Shown here: positions 6,205 through 12,108 of the stretch, one piece after another
How positions within the stretch are numbered: the stretch's first letter is position 1
Layout: each line of letters starts with the position of its first letter
Assembly: GCA_009778535.1 (NCBI GenBank)
Contig: WRJP01000013.1
Coordinates: 1 to 20,213, forward strand
Length of the DNA stretch: 20,213 nucleotides
DNA from: Propionibacteriaceae bacterium
GTDB lineage: Bacteria; Actinomycetota; Actinomycetes; Propionibacteriales; Propionibacteriaceae
Direction of reading: 5' to 3'
Made by a program: the position numbers and the translations under genes
The notes under the pieces: model-generated
What the model saw: only the letters and a program-made list of their open reading frames with translations
What the model was told of the DNA's origin: nothing
Databases searched by the model: none

Positions 6205-8273
6205 GCGTCAATCCGTTCTGAATCTAAAGCGAAAGCGCCTTCGATCAGAAATTCCTTCCGGGGATCAACATCCTTACCCATGAGCTTTTCAAAAGTTGCG
6301 GCAGCGACTTCGGTTTCATCCACAGTAATCCGGCGCAGCGTACGAAACTTTGGGTTCATGGTCGTCTCGGCGAGTTGGTCAGCGTCCATCTCTCCTAGAC
6401 CTTTATAGCGCTGCGGCTGCTTGAACCCTTGACCCTTCTTAGTGAGTTCAGCCAATTTGCGCTGATACTCGGCGTCGGAATAAGTGTAAATGTACTTAGA
6501 CTGCCCCTTGCGCGGGTTGGTGAGTTCAAAACGGTGCAGCGGCGGGACGGCGGTGTAAACCCGACCGGCTTCGATCATTGGCCGCATATAGCGGAAGAAC
6601 AGCGTGGCAAGCAGGCAACGGATATGAGCTCCATCCGAATCTGCGTCAGCCATGAAAATGACCTTCGCATAACGAGCTTGTTCAATGTCGAAGCTGCGTC
6701 CTGAACCCGCTCCAACGACCTGGATGATTGACGAACATTCGGCATTTTTTAGCATGTCAGTTACCGAGGCTTTTTGAACGTTTAGGATTTTGCCCCGGAT
6801 GGGAAGCAGCGCCTGGAATTCTGAATCTCTGGCGAGTTTTGCCGTCCCCAACGCTGAATTACCTTCCACAATGAATAGCTCTGTCCGTTGGTCGTCGCTG
6901 GAACGACAATCGGCCAGCTTCGCCGGAAGCGCACTCGATTCCAGCGCATTTTTGCGGCGTTGTGCATCACGATGAACTCTGGCTTGCACTCGGGTTCTAG
7001 AAGCCGAAACTACCTTCTCCATCAGCGAACGCGCCTGGGTTCTGATGGCAGCCCGATTGGAAGTCAAAAAGTCCCCAAGCTGCTGCTCCACGATCTTGGA
7101 AACCAGTCTGGCCACTGGCGGAGTACCCAAAACTTCCTTGGTTTGACCCTCAAACTGGGGTTCTTCCATCCGAACAGTGACCACAGCGGTGAGTCCTTCA
7201 AGAATGTCCTCTTTGTTGACTTCTTCTCCGGCTTTCAAGATTCGGGTTCCGTCTAACGCCTTTGAGAAAGCCCTAGTGAGTCCGCGTTCCAGTCCGGTGA
7301 TGTGGGTGCCGCCTTTGCCGGTGGCGATGGTGTTCACAAAAGAACGTACCTTCGTCTCATATCCGGTCCCCCAGCGAAGTGCGATATCGGTTTCTAGCAC
7401 CCGGTCGACATCGGTGGGTGTCATCGCTCCTTGTTCGTCAAGCATCGGCACGGTTTCGGTGAAATTGGCGCTGCCTTGGATGCGAATCACTTGGGAAAGC
7501 TGCGGATCGGGAGCTAAATAGTCACAAAACTCGGTGAAACCGCCGTCATGTTTGAACGACTCATAATAGCTTTCGCCGGTGCGTTCATCACGAACGGCAA
7601 TCTCCAGACCTGGCACCAAAAACGCGGTTTGCCGGGAGCGATCTAAGAGTTGCTGCAACGAATGCTGTGCATCTTTAAGAAAGATTTGGCGATCTGGCCA
7701 ATACCTAATGCGCGTCCCAGTTACACCCTTGCCAGCCTTGCCAATTTTACGCAGTTGCGAACCAGCGTTGAAGACCGCGTCAGGGGTGTCAGAACTGAAC
7801 ACCCCAGGGACGCCACGGCGAAAACTCATTGCATGTGTTACCCCGGCGCGATCCACCTCAACATCAAGCCTGGCGCTTAACGCGTTCACTACCGAAGCGC
7901 CAACGCCATGCAACCCTCCTGCCGCGTTGTAGGAACCGCCCCCAAATTTGCTGCCAGCGTGCAGCTTCGTAAAAACAACTTCGACGCCGCTTAAACCCGT
8001 TTTTGGCTCAATATCTACCGGTATGCCTCTGGCAACGTCATGAACTTCGATGCTGCCATCTGCCAACAACCTGACATCGATCTTATTGCCGAAGCCCGCT
8101 AACGCCTCATCGACGGAGTTGTCGATGAGTTCCCACAGGCAGTGCATCAACCCGCGGGTATCAGTCGAACCGATATACATTGCAGGTCGCTTCCGTACGG
8201 CTTCCAGACCTTCCAGCACCAGCAGGTGCCTGGCCTCGTAGCCCTGGTTCGTCGCCGCAGTAGAAGTGCTCAC
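6201..8273 (-). CDS. parE: DNA topoisomerase IV subunit B (ParE/GyrB family)
   Basis: ATPase subunit of the type IIA topoisomerase, 690 aa, partner of ParC. GHKL ATPase domain: ELIDNSVDEA (48-57, Glu48 and Asn52), DVARGIP (79-85), GGLHGVGASVVNALS (119-133). Transducer: QTKEVLGT with Lys379. TOPRIM: Glu470 in VEGNSALG, PIRGKILNVQKA (491-502), and the DADSD metal site (543-547). C-terminal tail: QRYKGLGEMDADQL, EFLIEGA. The start is GTG 8273, the only start that gives the full N-terminus (RHLLVLEGLEAVRKRPAMYIG). Two normally near-constant motifs are altered: EGDSA is EGNSA (Asn472), and DxGRG is DVARG. The gene is convergent with the orphan CTD gene, with stop codons overlapping in CTAG, and divergent from the oxidoreductase gene. 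Confidence 0.94.
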   Translation of the reverse strand: MSTSTAATNQGYEARHLLVLEGLEAVRKRPAMYIGSTDTRGLMHCLWELIDNSVDEALAGFGNKIDVRLLADGSIEVHDVARGIPVDIEPKTGLSGVEVVFTKLHAGSKFGGGSYNAAGGLHGVGASVVNALSARLDVEVDRAGVTHAMSFRRGVPGVFSSDTPDAVFNAGSQLRKIGKAGKGVTGTRIRYWPDRQIFLKDAQHSLQQLLDRSRQTAFLVPGLEIAVRDERTGESYYESFKHDGGFTEFCDYLAPDPQLSQVIRIQGSANFTETVPMLDEQGAMTPTDVDRVLETDIALRWGTGYETKVRSFVNTIATGKGGTHITGLERGLTRAFSKALDGTRILKAGEEVNKEDILEGLTAVVTVRMEEPQFEGQTKEVLGTPPVARLVSKIVEQQLGDFLTSNRAAIRTQARSLMEKVVSASRTRVQARVHRDAQRRKNALESSALPAKLADCRSSDDQRTELFIVEGNSALGTAKLARDSEFQALLPIRGKILNVQKASVTDMLKNAECSSIIQVVGAGSGRSFDIEQARYAKVIFMADADSDGAHIRCLLATLFFRYMRPMIEAGRVYTAVPPLHRFELTNPRKGQSKYIYTYSDAEYQRKLAELTKKGQGFKQPQRYKGLGEMDADQLAETTMNPKFRTLRRITVDETEVAAATFEKLMGKDVDPRKEFLIEGAFALDSERIDA

Positions 8274-8281
8274 CGCTGAAG

Positions 8282-8287
8282 ATTATC
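8282..8287 (-). promoter_or_regulatory. parE -10 box, leaderless or nearly so
   Basis: On the minus strand GATAAT (five of six) ends 8 bases before the parE GTG. No Shine-Dalgarno sequence precedes the GTG, so a leaderless or 1-2 base leader mRNA is likely. No convincing -35 box was seen. Confidence 0.4.
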
Positions 8288-8412
8288 GGGTCACGGCGAC
8301 TAAATCACGGAACTAGCTCAGGTGTTGTCACTTCCTGCGGGACTAGCTAATCGATTCAGTACTCCCCTGCCAGCTTGCGCGTAGGGAATCACTGCATATG
8401 GGAGAATGGCTC

Positions 8413-9537
8413 ATGACCAGAATTGCGGTTTTGGGAGGTTCGGGAGTCGCAGGAAAACGGATTGCTGAAATCGTTTTCCAGTATTCGGATGCCGAAGTAG
8501 TGTTGCTGGGAAGGAACTATGAAAAACTCCAGGCCGCACGCGAAGCGATACTCCAGAAATCGGATACAGCGCAGCTAGCCCCATCAAACTCACAACGTTT
8601 AGTGGCGGTGCAGGTAGGAAACAACAGACTGGATTCTGCAATAGCAGGGTCAGATTTGGTGGTTGTCGCTGCTCCGGTACTGAATCAGTTGGAATACGTT
8701 GCCGACACCGTGCTCAAAGCTGGAGCGGACTGGCTAGATATCCTGATCGACACCGAATCCAAGCAGCGAATCCTGAGCGAGATTGCTGTGCGTTACGCCA
8801 AGACAGACCAAGCGATGATTGTCGGAGCTGGGATTCATCCGGGGATGCCTGCGGTGCTTGCCAGAGCTGTTGCAGACAAATTTCAATCCTTACGCTCAGT
8901 GCAGATCAGTTTGTTGTTGGCAGCGAATTGGAGCGCGTATGAGTTCAGCGTCGAGACTGGAAAAGAATTCGGACGCGAGATTGCCGATTTCCGCACCGAA
9001 GGCTGGAAAGATGGGCGCTGGAGGCGTTTTTCGTGGAGCAGCTACGAGTCAATCGACTTTGGGTCGGTGTTTGGCAAACGTCTGTGTGTGCCAATGGCGA
9101 TGACCGAAATCCATGAACTTCCACAAGCGATACCAGGCCTGCGAGATGCCCGCGTGATGATCGCCGGATTCCATCCGGTCGTTGATTATGTAGTCATGCC
9201 ACTTTCCTACATTCTGCAAAAAATCCGCCCATTAACAGGCTTGGGTTTGACACTGTTCGAGGTAGGGCTAAAAACATTTCATAGACCGCCCTATGGGACT
9301 GTCATGGTTTTAGAAGCTAGTGGCGATGGTCATGATCGTATCCGGATGTCCATCACACACTCCGACGCATACGAGCTGACTTCTGCGGCCGCAGCGGCGA
9401 CTGTTCTCCAATACCTGAATGGGACACTGCACAAACCTGGACTGCAACAGGCGGGAATTGCCATCGATCCGCAGCTTTTCCTCTCAGATCTGAAACAAAT
9501 CGCCGGTTCGGCAATGACTATCGAAAGTCACGAGTGA
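8413..9537 (+). CDS. Saccharopine-dehydrogenase-like NAD(P)-binding oxidoreductase
   Basis: About 374 aa. The N-terminus (RIAVLGGSGVAGKRIAEIV) is a Rossmann dinucleotide-binding strand-loop-helix with GGSGVAG, followed by VVLLGRN at the end of strand 2, the usual place for NADP selection. VVVAAPVLNQ, LDILIDTESKQRIL and GAGIHPGMPAVLARAVA are typical of saccharopine-dehydrogenase-like proteins. The substrate is unknown; true lysine pathway activity should not be assumed. A hydrophobic stretch (YVVMPLSYILQKI) lies near residue 270. ATG 8413 has GGGAG 8 bases upstream; ATG 8398, five codons earlier, has AGGGAA and is an acceptable alternative. The gene stands alone, divergent from parE and convergent with the PPIase gene. 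Confidence 0.8.
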   Translation: MTRIAVLGGSGVAGKRIAEIVFQYSDAEVVLLGRNYEKLQAAREAILQKSDTAQLAPSNSQRLVAVQVGNNRLDSAIAGSDLVVVAAPVLNQLEYVADTVLKAGADWLDILIDTESKQRILSEIAVRYAKTDQAMIVGAGIHPGMPAVLARAVADKFQSLRSVQISLLLAANWSAYEFSVETGKEFGREIADFRTEGWKDGRWRRFSWSSYESIDFGSVFGKRLCVPMAMTEIHELPQAIPGLRDARVMIAGFHPVVDYVVMPLSYILQKIRPLTGLGLTLFEVGLKTFHRPPYGTVMVLEASGDGHDRIRMSITHSDAYELTSAAAAATVLQYLNGTLHKPGLQQAGIAIDPQLFLSDLKQIAGSAMTIESHE

Positions 9538-9553
9538 GGGTAAAAGCTCGTGA
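9528..9553. terminator. Hairpin straddling the oxidoreductase stop codon
   Basis: TCACGAG (9528-9534) and CTCGTGA (9547-9553) form a perfect 7-bp stem around a 12-base loop that begins with the TGA stop. There is no T-tract, so it is a possible transcript-end or mRNA-stabilising structure and not a classical intrinsic terminator. Confidence 0.4.
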
Positions 9554-9565
9554 GGCAACCTTTGG

Positions 9566-9605
9566 GGTTTCGATACACCGACGCTAACGTCGGTACTCAA
9601 CCACC
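9566..9605 (+). repeat. REP-like hairpin element, unit 1
   Basis: A 40-base element with layout 11-7-4-7-11: left arm GGTTTCGATAC, stem ACCGACG, loop CTAA, stem CGTCGGT, right arm ACTCAACCACC. The arms are identical to those of the unit at 9631-9670, but the stem is different in sequence while still perfectly paired. GGTT and AACC of the arms can also pair. A possible right-end remnant of another unit (CAACC followed by TTTGG) lies just upstream at 9556-9565. Confidence 0.85.
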
Positions 9606-9610
9606 TTCGG

Positions 9611-9688
9611 TATTTCGATACACCGACGCTGGTTTCGATACGCTAGCTTGACAGCTAGCACTCAACCACCGGGTCGGCGGCAACCACC
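9611..9688 (+). repeat. REP-like element, unit 2, interrupted by unit 3
   Basis: Left half at 9611-9630 has arm TATTTCGATAC, stem ACCGACG and the first two loop bases CT, the same as unit 1. It then breaks off exactly where unit 3 (9631-9670) begins. After unit 3 the sequence continues with GTCGG (9673-9677), which can pair with CCGAC of the left stem, and CAACCACC (9681-9688), the end of the right arm. Spacers TTCGG lie on both sides (9606-9610 and 9689-9693). This reads as one unit split by insertion of another in its loop. Confidence 0.65.
9631..9670 (+). repeat. REP-like hairpin element, unit 3 (nested in unit 2)
   Basis: Complete 40-base unit with layout 11-7-4-7-11: arm GGTTTCGATAC, stem GCTAGCT, loop TGAC, stem AGCTAGC, arm ACTCAACCACC. 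Both arms match unit 1 exactly while the stem differs completely and is fully complementary. Confidence 0.85.
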
Positions 9689-9693
9689 TTCGG

Positions 9694-9732
9694 TATTTCG
9701 ATACACCGGTTTTCAACCGGAACTCAATCAGC
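9694..9732 (+). repeat. REP-like hairpin element, unit 4
   Basis: A 39-base variant: arm TATTTCGATAC, stem ACCGGTT, loop TTC, stem AACCGGA (one mismatch at the base), arm ACTCAATCAGC (two changes from the other units). It is separated from unit 2 by the same TTCGG spacer that separates units 1 and 2. A 28-base exact direct repeat (9598-9625 and 9681-9708) follows from this regular arrangement. Confidence 0.75.
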
Positions 9733-9739
9733 GGGAGTA

Positions 9740-9775
9740 GTCGGCAGCAACCAGCCAGAGAGGCTGTCAGCCGAC
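9740..9775. terminator. Nested hairpin over the PPIase stop codon
   Basis: Outer stem GTCGGC (9740-9745) with GCCGAC (9770-9775); inner stem CAGCC (9752-9756), loop AGAGA, GGCTG (9762-9766). The PPIase stop codon (9767-9769) lies between the two stems. No T-tract is present in either direction. The left side (GTCGGCAGCAACCA) resembles the right half of the REP-like unit 2, so it may be a decayed copy. Confidence 0.4.
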
Positions 9776-10465
9776 ACTCATTTGAGAAATTTCGGCTGGA
9801 AGTTCGGGTTTTCCACCGCCGGAGGCTCCAGAACTGCCATCTTGACCGCCCATTGCGATAGCGCGGATTTCTTCCAACCCGACGACATCTACTGTCCCAA
9901 ATACTGTGTAGTTTGGCGGCAACATACTTTCTTCATAAACCAAGAAGAACTGCGAGCCATTAGTATTTGGTCCAGCATTGGCCATCGCAACTGTACCCGC
10001 CGGATAGCCGGTGATGCCTGCCAGTTCGTCGGCAAAGACGTAGCCTGGCCCTCCAGTGCCAGTAGCGGTGGGGTCGCCGCACTGCAAGATATACAAGCCA
10101 TTACCATCAACTAGACGATGACATTGCGTGTTGTCAAAATAGCCCTGTGAAGCCAGCGACTCGAAGGAATTTGCAGTGCATGGTGCCTGCTCCAAGTCTA
10201 AAGTTATTTCAACAGGTTTGCCATTTAACATCATTGTGACGCTGGAAGTCCCAACAGCACGCACATTCACACTCGCAGGCGGATTTACGGCCTTTGCTGC
10301 GGGTCTGGCATCTGCAACGTATTCACAGTTGACAGTTCCAGGCGCAGCAGAAGTTTGCGGCGCATCTGTCTGCTGCCCAGTAGTGGTTTCAGATTCAGCA
10401 AGCTGCGGGCTACAGCCAGAAAGGGCAAAAATACTGATGGTTAGAATAGTTAAGAGTTTTTTCAC
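9767..10465 (-). CDS. Lipoprotein cyclophilin-type peptidyl-prolyl isomerase
   Basis: 232 aa. The N-terminus has Lys-Lys, a hydrophobic segment and a lipobox LSGC with Cys18, so the protein is predicted to be lipid-anchored on the outer face of the membrane. A Ser/Thr/Ala/Pro-rich linker (about 20-45) leads to a cyclophilin domain: CHRLVDGNGLYILQCGD (Arg and Gln of the active site kept; the usual Phe before His-Arg is Cys), GTVAMANAGPNTNGSQFF and YTVFGTV. The C-terminus is Gly/Ser-rich. Expected role: folding of exported proteins by proline isomerisation. The start is GTG 10465, since the overlapping ATG reading hits a stop after two codons. A TATGAT -10 box lies 6 bases upstream. Two Cys within the domain (in CHR and QCGD) and one in NCEY near the linker could form a disulfide. 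Confidence 0.9.
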   Translation of the reverse strand: MKKLLTILTISIFALSGCSPQLAESETTTGQQTDAPQTSAAPGTVNCEYVADARPAAKAVNPPASVNVRAVGTSSVTMMLNGKPVEITLDLEQAPCTANSFESLASQGYFDNTQCHRLVDGNGLYILQCGDPTATGTGGPGYVFADELAGITGYPAGTVAMANAGPNTNGSQFFLVYEESMLPPNYTVFGTVDVVGLEEIRAIAMGGQDGSSGASGGGKPELPAEISQMSVG

Positions 10466-10471
10466 GCTTTC

Positions 10472-10477
10472 ATCATA
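10472..10477 (-). promoter_or_regulatory. PPIase gene -10 box, leaderless
   Basis: On the minus strand TATGAT (five of six) ends 6 bases before the GTG start at 10465, which predicts a leaderless mRNA. No clear -35 box. An inverted repeat TTGATT (10506-10511) with AATCAA (10522-10527) lies upstream, of unknown meaning. Confidence 0.45.
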
Positions 10478-10550
10478 CTAGAGGCATTCCAGACCTACGG
10501 CGTGGTTGATTCCCTCGCAGAAATCAAAGGCTACGACCGGTGATTTTGCT

Positions 10551-10580
10551 CGCGGTTTCGACCAGCCGACACGTACCGCG
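10551..10580 (-). terminator. Possible hairpin after adenosyltransferase gene
   Basis: CGCGGT (10551-10556) and ACCGCG (10575-10580) form a 6-bp stem with an 18-base loop, beginning 5 bases after the stop of the adenosyltransferase gene on the minus strand. The T-tract of an intrinsic terminator is absent. Flanks GGTTTCGA and CTCAACCA here also faintly resemble the arms of the REP-like units at 9566-9732. Confidence 0.25.
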
Positions 10581-10585
10581 CCTGC

Positions 10586-11173
10586 TCAACCAACGAGTCC
10601 GGCGGGTTGCCGATCACCTCCAGGTATCCAGAGCACTTCGCCGTCGGTACTGGACGCGGCTCTGGCCAAGATAAAGAGTAGATCGGACAGACGATTCAAA
10701 TAGGTCAGGACGTGCGGGTTTACAGCTCCTGGAGTAGCGCCGACGCGCCAAGCCTCACGTTCGGCTCGCCGGGTCACCGCCCGAGCACAATGCAACGCAG
10801 CGGCGGCTTGGCCACCGCCAGGAAGCACAAAGGAGCGGAGCGTTGGTAACGCCTTACCAAAATGGTCACACCAGGTTTCCAAACGCGTCACTGCTTTGCG
10901 TTCCATCCGCAGCGATTTCGGGTCGCTCCAATCGCCGGGTTTGGAAAGATCAGCACCAAGATCAAAGAGTTCATTCTGAATAACGGCCAGCACCTGGGCA
11001 ATTTCTGAATCCAAATCAGACTGTGCCAGCGCCAAACCGATAAAGGAGTTTGCCTCATCGACTGCGCCATAGGCTTCTACTCTAGGATCAGTCTTTGCCG
11101 TACGTGACATGTCCCCCAGCGAAGTCTGTCCGTCATCGCCGGTCTTGGTATAGATGCGCGTCAGTTTCACCAT
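10586..11173 (-). CDS. PduO-type ATP:cob(I)alamin adenosyltransferase
   Basis: 195 aa, attaches the adenosyl group of ATP to cob(I)alamin (or its a,c-diamide precursor) to make coenzyme B12. The family blocks are clear: IYTKTGDDGQTSLGD at the N-terminus (ATP binding), DPRVEAYGAVDEANSFIGLA, FVLPGGG, RRAEREAW and LNRLSDLLFILAR. I chose ATG 11173, since the longer reading from 11320 adds 49 residues that precede the conserved start and overlap the upstream gene; AGGG lies 8 bases upstream. It follows the DUF2550 gene on the same strand after 59 bases, an order that is common after the ATP synthase operon in actinobacteria. Confidence 0.92.
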   Translation of the reverse strand: MVKLTRIYTKTGDDGQTSLGDMSRTAKTDPRVEAYGAVDEANSFIGLALAQSDLDSEIAQVLAVIQNELFDLGADLSKPGDWSDPKSLRMERKAVTRLETWCDHFGKALPTLRSFVLPGGGQAAAALHCARAVTRRAEREAWRVGATPGAVNPHVLTYLNRLSDLLFILARAASSTDGEVLWIPGGDRQPAGLVG

Positions 11174-11232
11174 GCAAACTACCCTAGCGGTTACTGCCGA
11201 CAGCTCGTCTGCTAATTCACCAAAACGGCTGG

Positions 11233-11679
11233 CTACAACCCGGGAGCTTCCACTGGCGGGGCTGCGTGTAACCAACTCAGCAGTCCAGTGATTGATTCTT
11301 GTGACATGGCTAGTTCCCATTCGCGGCCATCCACCCGGCGCAACATGATGATCCGTTGTCCGCTCATCAGCAGTCCGCTCTCATCAGCTTCGGGATCACG
11401 CTGAGTCTTTGCTTCCACCGCAGCCCGATCAAAAACCTTCCGGGGACGAAAAGTGATGGCAAAAATCCTAAACCATTCCAAATATTGGCCGTTGTAGCGA
11501 GCCACTCCCAACACCCAGCCCTTACCAGAACCTGAATCTGGCAGCCGTAGACAACAATCGAAAAGGCCACCTTTGCGCGCCAACCAGCGTCGTTTAAGAA
11601 AGAGCCAACCCACAGGAACGATGATGCAAATGGCTACTATTACAGCGATGATCTCAGTTAACGGAACTATGTACTGCAT
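11233..11679 (-). CDS. DUF2550-family single-pass membrane protein
   Basis: 148 aa. One N-terminal membrane segment (about residues 6-28, IIAVIVAICIIVPVGWLFL) followed by Lys-Arg-Arg and a soluble domain with GGLFDCCLRL, GKGWVLGVARYNGQYLEWFRIF, RPRKVFDR and a GREWELAMSQESITGLLSWL C-terminal block. This is the pattern of the actinobacterial DUF2550 family, which usually sits directly after atpC. The function is unknown; placement suggests a link with the envelope or ATP synthase, but this is not shown. The stop of atpC is 14 bases before the ATG at 11679. Confidence 0.8.
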   Translation of the reverse strand: MQYIVPLTEIIAVIVAICIIVPVGWLFLKRRWLARKGGLFDCCLRLPDSGSGKGWVLGVARYNGQYLEWFRIFAITFRPRKVFDRAAVEAKTQRDPEADESGLLMSGQRIIMLRRVDGREWELAMSQESITGLLSWLHAAPPVEAPGL

Positions 11680-11693
11680 CGCTGAATGGCATC

Positions 11694-12107
11694 CTATCGG
11701 CTTTGTTCTTGCGCCCGCTGCGATGCCCAGACTTGGACTTGCAGCCGCTGGTATCTAGTCAACGTTTCCTCATCGGCAGCTTCGGATTCAATCAGCTTTT
11801 CGAGGCTCTCCAGCTCTTTTCTAGCAGTTACGCCGTCAATTTCGGCCGCTAGCTGCGCGTATCCGGCAAGGATGGAAACCCTATTGTCTGCCACCGAAAT
11901 AAAACCACCGTCGACTGCAACAAACTCTCGACCTCCGGTTTGCGTCAAGATTTCAGCAACGCAGGGAACCAGCGCGGCAAGGAACGGTTCATGGTGCGGC
12001 AAAATGCCAACATCGCCTTCAGTGGTGCGCGCGATGACGGAAAGCGCGTCGCCCTCCCATGCGAGACCTTCGGCTGCAACGACTTCTACCCGAACAGTTC
12101 CGGCCAT
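11694..12107 (-). CDS. atpC: F-type ATP synthase epsilon subunit
   Basis: 137 aa. Part of the central stalk of F1, inhibits ATP hydrolysis and helps attach the rotor to the c ring. The beta-sandwich domain is recognisable (VRVEVVAAEGLAWEGDALSVIARTTEGDVGILPHHEPFLAALVP), followed by the two-helix C-terminal domain (about 90-137, including ARKELESLEKLIESEAADEE). ATG 12107 was chosen: AAGGAA lies 8 bases upstream and the atpD stop is one base away (TGATATG). The longer reading from 12200 would overlap atpD and has no homology. Confidence 0.94.
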   Translation of the reverse strand: MAGTVRVEVVAAEGLAWEGDALSVIARTTEGDVGILPHHEPFLAALVPCVAEILTQTGGREFVAVDGGFISVADNRVSILAGYAQLAAEIDGVTARKELESLEKLIESEAADEETLTRYQRLQVQVWASQRAQEQSR

Positions 12108-12108
12108 A

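Noticed and set aside
9566..9732. Possible CRISPR array
   Set aside because: The repeated units carry palindromic stems with different sequences, the spacer between them is a constant TTCGG of 5 bases, and no cas genes are near. This is a hairpin repeat cluster.
11174..11320. N-terminal extension of the adenosyltransferase
   Set aside because: The 49 extra residues lack similarity to the family, overlap the DUF2550 gene end and precede a well-placed ribosome site for ATG 11173.
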